From positions 3,810,001 through 3,874,000 of the forward strand of contig OW028577.1 in the NCBI GenBank assembly GCA_932294295.1: a stretch of DNA of 64,000 nt, read 5' to 3'. The position numbers were made by a program, and so were the translations under genes. Source of the stretch: Alitta virens (lineage: Eukaryota > Annelida > Polychaeta > Phyllodocida > Nereididae). This document shows positions 21,425-32,949 of this stretch, in pieces (position 1 is the first letter of the stretch; each line of letters begins with the position of its first letter). The notes below the pieces were generated by a model that saw only the letters and a program-made list of their open reading frames with translations, made no database searches and was not told the origin of the DNA.

Positions 21425-21842
21425 AGCCCCCCCTCTCACATAGCCGGTTTTGCCTTAGTGAAGCCGTAGTATGACGTAACGGTTACGCAACGCGATTCTC
21501 GGCTCCAACCCGATGGCTACCCGTGGATACCCGTGGATACCCGTCGAGTCAGTCCTGGGACTCGTGGCCAAGCTGGGATACCCGGCGCCGGTAGCCGGAA
21601 ATTCAATGCGTGCATTGAATTCCCGTGGCAAAATCGCGGGTGTCCAAAGGTGAACAATAAACCCTCGATGTCGTCGAGTCTCCCCTGGAGGCCGTCGAGT
21701 CACCCCTGGAGGCCGTCGAGTCACTCGACGTCTTGGACGGATTTCCCGTCGCTAATTTTAGGCGTAGTGAACACGACGGCTTGTTTAGGGCTAGTACGAG
21801 TAACTCGACGAGTAGTAGGAGTAACTCGACGGCTTCCAAGCC
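21424..21842. mobile_element. GC-rich insertion in the BEL/Pao element, possibly a Harbinger-type fragment
   Basis: Composition changes abruptly to GC-rich. The left end reads GCCCCCCCTCTCACATAGCCGG directly after TTAA, resembling the Harbinger terminal repeat AGGGGGTTTCACACATAGCCGG at 3328. The interior is made of short repeats such as GTCGAGTCACCCCTGGAGGCC and GTAACTCGACG. Reverse transcriptase sequence begins at about 21845. I cannot find a matching inverted end on the right. It is therefore either a truncated nonautonomous Harbinger-like element or an unrelated satellite-like piece that came with a deletion of the protease region. Confidence 0.5.
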
Positions 21843-22530
21843 AGTAGTAATGAATAGACTTAAGAGCCTCGTAAAAAGATTTAGACGTCAGCCAGAGCAC
21901 TACAATCCCTACGTCAAGTTTATGCAAGACTTACTAGATAAGGGATATGCCGAAAGGGTACCACAGTCAGAGCTGCAAGATGACACTGCTACCTACTATC
22001 TTCCACACCACGGGGTCTACAACCCCTCCAAACAAAGCAAATTTTGTGTGGTCATGGATGCCAGTGCTAAGTAGAAGGGTAGATCATTGAACGCCTTTCT
22101 GATGTCTGGACCAGATCTGATGAACGCACTTGTTGGTGTTTTGTGTCGTTTCAGAAAAGAAGCGATTGCATTCATGTGTGATGTGCAAAGTATGTTCTAC
22201 CAATTCAAAGTATGCAAACAAGATAAGAACTTTTTAAGGTTTCTATGGTTTGAAAACAACGACTTTAACAATGACATCATAGTTCTGCGCAGCACAGTTC
22301 ATCTGTTTGGAGTCATCTGTAGCCCAGCAATAGCCAACTATGGTCTAAAAAGAGCAGCGACTGATGGAAAAGACTCGTTTGGTCTGGCAGTAGTCAACCT
22401 TATCCATCGTAATTTCTATGTTGATGATGGTTTGATGTCTGTCAGCTCAGAGGCTGAAGCTATTAAACTTATTGACCAAAGTTTGTCTCTCTGCAGGTCT
22501 AGCGGTCTTCACTAACACAAGTTTGTGTGC
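21842..22530 (+). pseudogene. BEL/Pao reverse transcriptase, N-terminally truncated, broken
   Basis: Contains YYLPHHGVYNPSKQSKF, GPDLMNALVGVLCRFR, FMCDVQSMFYQFKV and the catalytic box FYVDDGLMS. These are in the order of the Pao-family reverse transcriptase. A stop TAG at 22072-22074 follows the DASAK motif and another stop ends the frame at 22513. Downstream pieces at 22725-22994 continue the RT connection region in other frames. Confidence 0.88.
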
Positions 22531-22994
22531 AACTCCAAAGCGGTCCTTCAAACCATACCACAAGATGCAAGGGCAGAAGATCTGAAGGAATTTGACTTCA
22601 CCCATGACTACCTACCAATTCAGCGAGCCCTGGGTGTGTCCTGATGTATTGAGTCAGATGTCCTCCAATTCAGGGTCACAGTTAAAAACCATCCGTTGAT
22701 TCGTCGAGGGATCTTGAGCACAGTTTGTTCAATATTCGACTCATTGCTCCAGTGGTTCTGCGTGGAAAAAACATCCTTCAGACAATGTGTCATGATAAGC
22801 TCGACTGGGATGACCCACTCCCTGAGCACCTTAAGACTTTGTGGGAAAGATGGATCATAGAGCTTCCGAAGCTGGAGTCAATCGCAGTGAAACGTTGCTT
22901 CAAGCCAGCTGAATTTGCAAGCATAAAGACTATACAGCTCCATTGTTTTTCTGATGCTTGCATGACTGGATACGCTCAATGCGCATACCTATGA

Positions 22995-23387
22995 TTGGTG
23001 GATGTGAACAACAAAGTTCATTGTTCTCTTGTCCAAGCTAAGTCACGTGTAGCTCCATTGAAGTCTCTGACAATTCATCGTCTTGAGCTTTCAGCTGCGG
23101 TCTTGTCTACCGAGGTTGGACTCCACCTACACAATGAACTGGACTATGATACCATTGACTGTCACTATTGGACTGACAGTAAGATTGTCTTGGGTTTCAT
23201 ATCCAATGAGTCAAAGAGGTTTCACGTTTTTGTTGCCAATCGTGTCCAAAGTATTAGAGATGTTTCGCAACCAGAACAGTGGCATCATGTTACAACAGAT
23301 GAAAATCCATCAGACATAGCTTCCCGAGGATGTAACGTCAGTGAATTAATCAACTCAGATTGGTTCAAAGGACCAGATTTCTTGTGA
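22995..23387 (+). pseudogene. BEL/Pao RNase H-like region
   Basis: The frame shows AKSRVAPLKSLTIHRLEL, then YWTDSKIVLGFI and ENPSDIASRG, the pattern of the RNase H domain of Pao-type polyproteins. It ends with a stop at 23385, after which the linker to the integrase is in another frame. Confidence 0.85.
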
Positions 23388-23575
23388 AAAGCCAATGTTC
23401 CCCTTGACTCCGATGGACCTTAAGAGTTGGATGAGCCATGCAAAGAAGTCAGGACTTCTGTTTGTTTCATCACTGATGCATCTTCTGTCACTGAACAACT
23501 GCTTGATGCTTCTCAATCTCAAGCTGGAATAGGACAAAGAGAATCATTGCCTACTGTTTCAGGTTTGTTGAAAAT

Positions 23576-24808
23576 TTGAAATTGAAATGTCGTTCTCAGT
23601 TGTCTGTTTCAGATCTCGTCAAAGCTGAAAAATGGTTGTGTAGCAAAGCACAAGAAGAATCCTTCTCTGAAGAAATAAGCCAATTGACATCAAATGCTGA
23701 TTCTCGACTGAAGAAGTCCAGTAAGCTTTATCGCCTTGATCCCTTCATGGATGATGATGGTCTGGTGAGAGTTGGTGGTCGCTTGAAGTCAGGAGAATCA
23801 TTTCCTTATGAGATTAGACACCCAATTGTACTACTAAAGTCACATATCATCACAGACTTTCTTGTCCGCAATTGTCATGAGAGCACAAGTCACCAAGGAA
23901 AGGGCATAAAAATAAATTCTGTGAGAAGTCGTGGATTTTGGGTTGTTGGTCTCACCTCAGTCGTCTCCAAGCTGATCTACAACTGTGTCATGTGTAGAAG
24001 ATTTCGCAGTTATCCTCAAGGTCAGAAGATGGCGAATCTTCCCAAGGATCGACTGGAACCAGGACCTCCGTTCACTCACGTAGGTGTCGACTGTTTTGGT
24101 CCATTCTATATCCATGAAGGAAGGAAGGAACTAAAGAGATATGGTGTTCTATTCACGTGTCTTGTCTCCAGAGCGATACACATTGAGACAGCCAATACAT
24201 TGGACACTAGCTCTTTCATCAATGCGTTGTGCAGATTTTTAAGTCTTTGTGGTCCGATCAGAATGTTACGTTCTGATAGAGGCACCAATTTCATTGGTGG
24301 CATGCGAGCTTTACAAGAGTCAATGAAAATTGTTAATGACACTCAAGTCAAGGAGTTTCTTATGCAAAACTCATGCGACTACATCTTGAATTTTCCAAAC
24401 GCGAGTCATCATGGCGGAGTTTGGGAGCGGTTGATTCGTTCTGTTCGTAGCGTTCTAAATTCTCTTCTTGTCTCAGAAGGTCACATTCTTGATGATGAAG
24501 GACTCAGAACTCTTCTGAGTGAGGCTGCTAGCATTGTTAATAGCCGACCTTTGTCAGTGACCAGTCTGAATGACCCCACATCTCTTCAGCCGATATCCCC
24601 AAATCATTTATTGACCATGAAGGCTAATGTGGTATTACCTCCTCCTGGCGAATTTCAGTCTGCAGATTCCTACTGTAGAAAACGTTGGCGACGGGTTCAA
24701 TACCTAGCCAATGCCTTTTGGGAGAGGTGGCGCAAGGAATTTATATCCTTAAGGCAACCCCGTTCGAAATGGACAAAACAACGCAAAAATCTTGCAGTCA
24801 CTATATGA
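23576..24808 (+). pseudogene. BEL/Pao integrase, long open frame, C-terminus cut
   Basis: An open stretch of 410 codons holds the HHCC zinc-binding region (HESTSHQGKG and NCVMCRRF) and the DDE core: VGVDCFGPF, LRSDRGTNF and GGVWERLIRS give the two Asp and the Glu. The reading ends QRKNLAVTI-stop inside the first bases of the 3' LTR. The C-terminal DNA-binding portion usual in this family has therefore been lost together with the 3' untranslated region. Confidence 0.88.
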
Positions 24809-25040
24809 TAGTATTATTTAAGAATTATAGGAACACCAAAAAAGGTAATTTCTTAGATATGTACATTTCTACATTTCAATATATTAAATACATTCATTAT
24901 TTATACAAACTGTAATACTGTAATATTCCTTTATTTGCAGTATCACGGCTCATAAGAGACCTAATGTGTTTATGGAAATAAAGCCAGTGATAACTCAAAG
25001 GGATGTTCTTATTTTAAGTTCAACAGCGGCTGCTGTTACA
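24800..25040 (+). repeat. BEL/Pao 3' LTR
   Basis: Near-identical to 19788-20030. It starts inside the end of the integrase frame and is followed at once by Polinton polymerase sequence. Confidence 0.9.
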
Positions 25041-28000
25041 CTGTTATATATAAGGGCTTCAAAACCGAGAAAGACAAGATATTTCTTTATCTGAAAGACA
25101 ACTATTACCACAGCATAGTCAATATTAACAGTTTCTATGTCAACAAGAAGTTGTGCACTCAGTGCCTCACAGCCTACTCGCGAGGTGTTAAGCACTCATG
25201 TAGGTTCATGTGTAAAACTTGCTGTCAGCAAAATTGCATGTTTGGTGAAGATTCTTTAGCATGCCCTGATTGTAACATGGTGTGTCACAATGCAAAGTGT
25301 TTTCTAGCTCACAAAGATGGCAGGGAGTACAAAACTGGTGCAAGAAAAGGCGAAGAGCGCCTTTCACTTTGTGACACATACCACAGGTGTAAAAAGTGCA
25401 CGAAAGTGATTGACAAAACAAAGAGAGATATTCAGTCACATGTCTGTGGTGAATGGTTCTGCAGATGTTGCAGTGATTACCTTGTTAATGATCACCTCTG
25501 TTATTACAGAATTAAGAAACCAAAAGTGACATCAGGGAGGTTTATTTATTACGATTTTGAAACTAGCCAGGACTCATTGATCAACTTGTGACAAAGTCAG
25601 CATGTGACATTTGCAAAGATGAGGTTTTCAAACCAGATTCTCGTTGCGATAGCTGTGGCGACAGGTGTGCAAGTTGTTCCAAACGTGACAAAGATCGTTT
25701 CACAAGCCCCATGTGCAATAACGGTGTGTGTGGTCGCCGTGAACGCATATTCAAGGGCATAGACACTTGTCACGACTTCTGTCACTGGCTGAACACCCCC
25801 TAGCACAAAGGCATGGTTGTCATTGCTCACAATGCTAAGGCATTTGATAGCCATTTCATTCTCAATTACTGTGTGGAAAATGGAATTTTTCCAGATATTA
25901 TATACAATGGGTCGAAAATAATGACAATGAGCATAGGCAAAGGCACAGATCTGCGCTTCATAGACTCCTTGAATTTCCTACCAATGGCATTAAAGAGGCT
26001 GCCTCAGGCATTGAACCTAGGTCAAGAGTTAATGAAAAGGCAGTTTCCCCATTTCCTGAACACACAGAATAACTGGGATCTCGTACTTTTATGGTGCTGA
26101 CCATATGAGTGTTAAAGATCGTGCAGAGTTCATGGACTGGCATAACCATGTAAAAGGTCAACAGTTTGATTTCCAGAAGGAAATTCTGGCATACACACGT
26201 GCAGACGTGTCCATTTTGCGTGAAGCATGTATGAAGTTCCGCAAACTGATCGCCGAAATTACCACAATTGAAGGTTCTGCAGTACAGGGAGTTGATCCTT
26301 TTGCCCATGCCACAATTGCGTCCAGTGCCATGCAGATAATTAGGCAGCAGATGCTGTATGAAGAGCATGACGTTGTGCTGATTGATGGTCGAAAGGGGCG
26401 CGGGGTTCTCAAAAGAGGCAATTGGTTATTTGACGGGGAACCAATTGATGTTGACATGATTGCTGAGACAAAATTTGTGAAGTCCCCCATTCCTCAGATA
26501 CCTGCACGAGGGTATGGAAAACACACCAATGACAGCAATAAGGCCGCTGTGTGGTTAGAATGGGTGGCGTATAAAAGTCAACGAAAGATCTGTCATTCGA
26601 GAAATGGTGGTGAATTCCGTATACCAGGAACCCGTTATTCCGTAGATGGACATCATGCAGACTTCCAGACTGTGTATGAATTTTTTGGCTGCCGTTTTCA
26701 TGGTCATCACTGTATGAAAGACCGGCAAAAGATCTATGACCCTCGCACAAATTCAACTTTAGAAAACGTGTACCAGAGAACTATGTTGAGACTACAGCAG
26801 ATCCACAGCAAGGGGTACAACACTGTTGTAATGTGGGAATGTCAGTTTGATGACATGATGAGGTCAAATCAGGAGTTGAAAGAGTTTGCATCAAAATGTG
26901 ACACAGTCACACTGTTGAAAATTTGCGATTCTTTTTTTGGCGGTTGCGTTTCACCTGTGAAGCTTTTTCATGAGGCTGAAGCTGATGAAAAGATCTGTTA
27001 TCTAGACGTGACCTCGTTGTACCCCTTCATTAACCTCATTGGCCGTTACCCAACCAATCATTGTACAATTATAACCAATCATGATGACATAGACTACACT
27101 CTCCAGAGTTACTATGGATTGGTGAAGCTGAAAGTCCTCCCACCCCGCAAACTTTACATACCTGTTCTACCTGTCTGCTGCGGAGGAAAACTTAAGTTCC
27201 CACTGTCTTCTAAATGCTCAAGACTTGAGTCATCAAGACCTTGTAAGTGTCCAGAATCGGACAGAATCATCACCGGTACCAGAACAACTGAGGAGGTAAA
27301 AGCTGCAGTGGTGGCAGGCTATAGGATTGTGAAGATATACGAAGTGTATCACTTTTCTGAGACAAGCACAGATCCTGATAGCCACGGTAGCATTTTTGAG
27401 GAATATGTTAAAATGTTCCTCAAAGTGAAACAGGAGGCATCAGGTTACCCAAGCTGGGTTGTTTCAGAATCAGATAAAGACAAGTACATCCAGTACTACC
27501 ATGACAATCAGGGAATTTACAATGCTTCCCTCAGGTTAATTTCTAAACTTTATGCAAATTCAGCTTGGGGAAAGTTTGTACAGAGGGCCAATATGAACCA
27601 GACGGTGTATGTCAAAAGTCGTGCTGATATTCACATTATATCAGAGGAGTGTATTGTTCTCGAATTCAAATATGCAGACACATTCGAGGAAGAGAGCACA
27701 TTCACCAATGAGGTGATAGGTAATTTTACTACATCTCTAGCCAGGCTACACCTGCTTAAAATCTTGCAAAAGACTGGTAAAGACACTCTGTACTTTGACA
27801 CAGACAGTGTCATTTTCAGGGAGAAGAATGGGTGCGAAACACTCAAAGTGGTGGACCTTTTAGGGGAACTGACCAATGAATTTCCTCAAGGTCTATATAT
27901 CAAGATGTTCCTCTCATCAGGCCCTAAGAGCTACTGCTATAAGATGAGCAACGATACATTGAACCATATGAACAGCAAGATGATAGACTTTGACATAATG

Positions 28001-28177
28001 AAAGACATTGTGACGGGACGCGTGCAGAGCGTTAAGCTCCCCACAGCAAACCAAATTACCCGCGTGAAACATAGAGGAATTGTGTACAACAGACCTCAGT
28101 CAAAGATTTTTAGAAAAGTCTTCACCAAGCGTGTAATTATGCCCGGAGGGTTTGACACCCTACCATATGGTTATTAA
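25041..28177 (+). pseudogene. Polinton DNA polymerase B, exonuclease and palm parts
   Basis: Directly after the LTR the reading resumes with a cysteine-rich region (CTQCLTAYSR, CKTCCQQ). All three exonuclease motifs are visible: YYDFETSQD (Exo I, ~25550), AHNAKAFDSHF (Exo II, ~25820) and YTRADVSILREA (Exo III, ~26195). The palm motifs are CYLDVTSLYPF (A, ~26998), KLYANSAWGKF (B, ~27545) and LYFDTDSVIF (C, ~27790). The spacing matches protein-primed family B polymerases. Breaks: a frame change near 25590, a TAG at 25801-25803 and a return shift near 26095. The last 690 codons (26105-28177) are uninterrupted, so decay is uneven. Confidence 0.92.
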
Positions 28178-28353
28178 TAATAATGGTGAGATCTTTGGAA
28201 ATAGGCCTCTGTACATTCAGTTGTAAATAGTTTTTATACATAAATGCAGGCTTATAGAGCATTACAGCTTTTCAAAACAAAATCTTAACCATGTAACCAG
28301 AATCAAGCAATGTGTTTACATAAGTAGAATAGCAGCATTTTTGTATCACTCCA

Positions 28354-28533
28354 ATGTCCCCATTAAACCGTTTGCCAATCGCTATCTTAATGAAACATCC
28401 TCATAGCGCAGATCATGTTGCCAATATGTCCCACATAATTGATCAGTCTAAGGCAGACAACTCTCGCAGCTTTGACAGACAGTGGAGTACACAGCTTAAC
28501 GATTGCAGCAACAGCCGGCACACAGGCTTATGA
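28354..28533 (+). CDS. Small ORF (59 residues) between polymerase and membrane-protein genes
   Basis: Starts MSPLNRLPIAILMKHPHSAD and is open to a TGA at 28533. It has no recognisable domain or membrane segment. It overlaps the beginning of the next gene's region. It may be a small element gene or chance. Confidence 0.25.
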   Translation: MSPLNRLPIAILMKHPHSADHVANMSHIIDQSKADNSRSFDRQWSTQLNDCSNSRHTGL

Positions 28534-30133
28534 TTTTTCTTGTGGGGCAGACAAACCACTGCTCAATCACTTCTAGTCTCACAAGGATTCCATCTTTTAC
28601 GACCAGGCTGTCCAGAATTGTCACCCTCATTAACATGACAGGTACAGATTTCTGCAAACTGACCACCCCCACGCACAACCACATCATGCACCACATTGTC
28701 CCTGTAACTTTGCAATCTGTAGAGGTTACTTGTGGAAAATTGTCAGGTGAGTTTTTCTCTTTTAAAACTTTCTGATAATGTTTTTCTTTGACCAAAATAG
28801 TGTAATAACATGTTCTTTTAATTATTCAGAATTTTCACAAACAACACACGTTTCACAACAAGTCAGATAACTGCTGCCCCATCTGAGAAGTCAGCCACCA
28901 CGAGACAAATTCACAGTGCCAGTGCAACAACCAGCCATGTTGCTCATATCACCAGCAGCACGCTCTCACCCACAATAAGCGCATATCAAATGACCACAAA
29001 GTTTGAGACACTGCTTCTCCCAGCGTCATTCATGTCAGCAGTGGAACAACCCTCTCCCCCACATCAACCCTGCCCCAAAACACAGATAGGGTGCGTGCCC
29101 GCACCCTCCCTTACACACTTCATGCCACAACACACGCTGGTGTTAGCCCCAGTGTTGCCACCAGTGTCCCTAGAAACTTGGTCAGTAGCACTAGCACCAC
29201 TCGCAACTCTATACCAAGCACCCTCACCCGTAGATCAACTGGCGTCATGACAGCTGTCACCACTCTTGTAACGAAAGACTCCCATTATTCTGAACAGACT
29301 TCTAACACGCTGACGACAAACTCGGTCACCATGGGTTCGCCTGGAACAGGTCACATGAGAGGAGCCAGTGTTCCGAGAGGAACAATGTTTTTTTTCACAC
29401 CTGTGTTGTCACCTGACACATGTTTACTTGCTATCATCATTCTATATGGTCTTACAAAGGTACAGAAGTTTTCAGTTCATTTTTATTTTTATTTATTTTT
29501 TATTTATCGCTTGTCAAGGTAGCCATTTTTAAAATCAGCGATTTTATTCTTTTTTTCAGATGTCTGTTAACTTTGTGAAGAAGCGTTCAAAAAAGCCAGA
29601 TGACCAGTATGACGGACAGGCAGTTTACAGTCGTCGCTCACCTACCCCACACTCCTACTTCAACACTACTTTTGACACAAGTGTTGACATGGGAGACGGC
29701 GAAGTGATCCTTACAACCTTCAGGTAATGTCATCCTGAGTTAGGTTTTTTTGAAAAACTGGATGGTAACTGGGGCATCTACGGCATGTGTGCTTTTTTTC
29801 TCAAACTTTTTTCAGTAGCCTAGAGCAAAATTAACAGGGTTTCGAGGTAAATTTTGAAAATGGTAGGTAACCTGAGCATTTACGGTAATCAAAAAGTTGC
29901 ACTTTCTTCATAAGGCATTCGTTACTGTCACCTGTCTCTTTTCAAGACTATTTTCTTTTGGCTAAAACGCTAACAACTGATCACTAGCAACAAATTCTAG
30001 GCCTAGACATGTATAATAGAGCTTTAAACAGGTGAACCATGCGCAGATTAGGCGCGCGCTTTTCATGACCTAATTAAGCACATGTTTTCTGACACTTTTT
30101 CTATGCAGTGGTGGTCAAGAGAGGTGCGAATGA
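28503..30133 (+). pseudogene. Spliced Thr/Ser-rich (mucin-like) single-pass membrane protein gene
   Basis: Apparent exons: one ending at the donor CAG/GTGAGT (28746), one from about 28830 to 29459, one 29560-29723 and one 30109-30133. The second encodes a Thr/Ser-rich stretch (TSTTRNSIPSTLTRRSTG) and a hydrophobic segment (VLSPDTCLLAIIILYGL) at its end. The third encodes a lysine-rich tail (VNFVKKRSKKPDD). Junctions at 29459/29560 (phase 0) and 29723/30109 (phase 2) are clean GT-AG and the reading ends at TGA 30131-30133. A frame change near 29025 breaks the extracellular part, and another probable one lies in the first exon near 28560. The layout suggests a type I surface protein. I recognise no family. 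Confidence 0.5.
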
Positions 30134-30140
30134 AGATGAT

Positions 30141-30893
30141 ATGGCGATTATTTTAGGACTGCTTTTTATGATGACGACAATGGCTTTCAATTTAACGACT
30201 TCGGAGTTTTCCTATGGATGCGAACGAGACTTTCAAGGGCAAAATTTATACGTGTGTCACTACGTTGACAGGGGGAGGCAGATCATTGCAGACTGTCGTG
30301 ACAGGAGCACTCTTCAGCATGTGCCCTGGGACGATTTTTTTACTAACGGTGAGAAGGCCAGGATGACTGCAATTTTGATGAGTGGAACTCTGTTTTGTCA
30401 AGACGGACAACAAGCATTACTCTCAGACGTCGATGTGGTTTGTGAAGAAGACGCATACACCACGACGGGTCGCTCAAAGTCTCCACATTCCACTCCTGCA
30501 ATGGGCGAAGACATCAAGGCCGGCGACACTTTGGACATCGCCGGTTTTGTTGCAGGCAGGCTGGCGTTGGTGACTGTGATTGGTGTAGGTGTGACTTTGG
30601 TGGTCTGTGTCAGACATGTAAGTAGCTTGTTTATACCTTTGGGAAAGTATTTTTTTGGGACATAAGACATTTTAAACTTTAAAAATGTTTGTATACACCT
30701 ACATTTATTGTTCTAAACATTTTTACTTATTTTTCAGAGACACCCCGGTCTTGCACGGATCCTTAGTGCAGCAATGTGTGGGCCCCTGGGTCAGGCTTTG
30801 GCTGCCAGGATGGGTCAGCCTGTTGGTAAGATGGCCATGCAAACGTTGGCCAAAGGTGTACGCCTTGCAGAGTCAGAACCCGTGACTTCATAG
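30141..30893 (+). CDS. Spliced type I membrane protein of unknown family
   Basis: Exon 30141-30617 (donor CAT/GTAAGT) joins 30738-30893 (acceptor TTTTCAG) in phase 0, giving 210 residues. A signal peptide (MAIILGLLFMMTTMAF) leads to a ~110-residue ectodomain with five cysteines (GCERD, VCHYV, ADCRD, FCQDG, VCEED) and one NLT glycosylation site. A transmembrane segment follows (LALVTVIGVGVTLVVCV). The second exon encodes a basic, Gly/Ala/Met-rich tail (ARILSAAMCGPLGQALAARM). The start lies 7 bases after the stop of the preceding gene, so both may share transcripts. A further open exon at 30983-31250 could replace the tail by alternative splicing. It is open throughout, unlike its neighbour. 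Confidence 0.6.
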
Positions 30894-30982
30894 GTGCATT
30901 TTAGACAAAAGCTCATTGTAACAGAATTTTTTTAAAATGACATGTGTTTTATTTTTCACATTTTCTGACTTTGTTTTGGCAG

Positions 30983-31250
30983 CTCTACAGACGTCCAATC
31001 AGCCCCCTCGAAGAAGAAGCAGTGTGAAGACGGCGCCCTGAGTTCTTCACTTTCCCCTGTCAAGCCACCACGTCCCAACCACAAGCGCAAAGACTCATCA
31101 CCGCCAACTGCAGAACACGTGGTCGAAGTTCACGCCTCGCAGGATCAGGATGCTGCCCCCAGTGAACTGAGCGTGAAGGTCGACGATGAGGTGTCACTGA
31201 ACTTTTTTCGGATGCTGCATAACGCTGACACGTCTGAGACATATGTTTGA
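30983..31250 (+). CDS. Possible alternative 3' exon, Lys/Pro/Ser-rich
   Basis: The frame beginning near 30991 reads APSKKKQCEDGALSSSLSPV and stays open to TGA 31248-31250. It follows plausible acceptors (TTTTGGCAG and CTCTACAG). The phase fits donors inside the preceding exon (GTTG/GTAAGA or AAAG/GTGTAC) when the second acceptor is used, not a donor at the stop. It could be an alternative cytoplasmic tail or a separate small gene. Confidence 0.35.
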
Positions 31251-32895
31251 GAGACATTTTTGTTTTAAAATTTTTTCGCTTGGTCAGCCTTAGTCAATTG
31301 TTTATGATTTTTTAAAAGCAGGGATGTTTTGGAATATAATTTTGCCATTGTAATTCTTTTCTCATATCTGTCTTGACAGCTGAATTGTACATATGCAAGA
31401 AAATGTCAGATGATTTGTTTATGTGTAGAATGATTTGCTGTACATTTTTCTGTATAATGATAATGTAGGCTTGTAAAAATTTTGTTACCACTGCTTTTGT
31501 TACCACTGTGGGGGCGTAACGACCTCTCCAGATGCCACGCGGCAAGATGCCGCAAGCAAGATGCCGCTCGGCTCTAAAGGCCGCCCCGCCCGGCTCTCAG
31601 GGCCGCTCGGCATAAATGACGCAGCATGCCACCCCCCAAGCAGGCGGCTTCGCCGCCTGCTGGTTTGAGAGAGAGAGAGAAAGAGAGAGGCTGACCACCT
31701 TCAGTGAAAAATTTATTTTCTGAGAAGAGTGTCACATTTTTTCAGAGCACATAACCGGTTTTTAAGAACAGTGCAACTGGAACACGACCATGTTTTTCAT
31801 GTTACACACACACACATGTAATTTTCAGAGACAGAAAAAACAGCTCTTCAAAAGTTCATGGTCTTTCTCTTTACCTCTGAAATGTGCACCAAATCAAAAC
31901 TGTGCACAATGTTTACCTGTAGATGCTGTTCAATTTTTCGGTTGTGCATAAGTAGCAAAAAGATGCTATAGGCAAAGCTGCAGCATACATGAAGAACCAG
32001 ACAAGTAGATGTATGGCACAAGTTGTGTGACAACCTGACTAGCAGCAAAACATTTTCCATTAGGTATTAATAGCTGTAAGTAACATCGGTATCATATGTC
32101 ACATGTAGGAGAAGAACCAGACAAGTTTATTTACGTTTTAAAATGCTACTGATGCACCTAATAGTGCAGTGTATTTATTTTCAAAAGATATGCGAAAATA
32201 CGAAATTTAATTGCATATTATCTTCATTAGTTTAACTTTTTCAAAATAAATTTTTACCAAAAGCATCATTAATAATATAAAATATAGACAGCAGCAACCC
32301 TGCACAAAAGAAGAACATTGATTTTTGTCACAAATAATCTAAATGTTTAGTTTAACAATATTAATTCCATGACAAAACAAAGTCTTCTTGACACTGAAAA
32401 ATGTTAGCAATACATAACTTACGAACTTTGTCGAAAAGCTCAACTCATCTGATTAGACAAAAATGATAGAATTTTGTGTAAGGTTTACAATGCTCCCAGC
32501 AGTCATGCAATGTCATCACACATCTTTATGTTTCTAATGTCCAGCACTAACATCGCTAAATATCACGTGGGGCATCTGGGGGCCACGTGAAGTGCCAAGT
32601 TTGATGGGGGAGGTTGACACATCCTTGACCTATGTGACTTGCATACGACTGTGTGGTTGATGGTAAAGTGTTTCGTCACAACGAGCGTTTTTAAAAACAG
32701 CCTATAGTATCACCATGTTTGTAGCCTGCAGCAATAACAAGGCTTGTACATATGCACAAAAATTGTTATTTTTTTTGGTGCAAACGCACACACATGTATG
32801 ATAATAATTTCAGACGTTCAGTAGTTTTGATACATGCGCTGTTTTTAGTGCGCTGTTGGATGCCCTCCCCTAGCTGGATAAACACCAAACATGTC
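31251..32895. other. Convergent intergenic region with a GC-rich hairpin block
   Basis: This is the gap between the plus-strand membrane genes and the minus-strand PC4 gene. At 31505-31665 there is a sharply GC-rich block with repeats of GCAAGATGCCGC and GGCTCT and a perfect 9-bp stem GCAGGCGGC-TTC-GCCGCCTGC near 31641-31661, followed by a GA run. The remainder is AT-rich with no supportable gene. Confidence 0.6.
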
Positions 32896-32949
32896 ACTTA
32901 ATAAAAGCAGTCTAATAGAACATATGGGCAAGATGCCCGAGACGAAGAA

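Larger units (their letters stand above)
19788..25040 (+). mobile_element. BEL/Pao LTR retrotransposon, 5.25 kb, nested in the polymerase B gene
   Basis: It has two closely matching LTRs of ~242 bp (19788-20030 and 24800-25040) and internal gag (DUF1759-type), reverse transcriptase, RNase H and integrase regions in BEL/Pao order. Polymerase sequence resumes directly after the 3' LTR. No clear direct target duplication is seen: the 5-bp flanks are AACAG and CTGTT, which are reverse complements. It is defective: gag and pol carry stops and frameshifts, a foreign GC-rich block replaces the gag end, protease and RT start, and the integrase C-terminus runs straight into the 3' LTR. Confidence 0.92.

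Noticed and set aside
19783..25045. AACAG/CTGTT as a target duplication of the BEL element
   Set aside because: They are reverse complements, not direct repeats, so they do not qualify.
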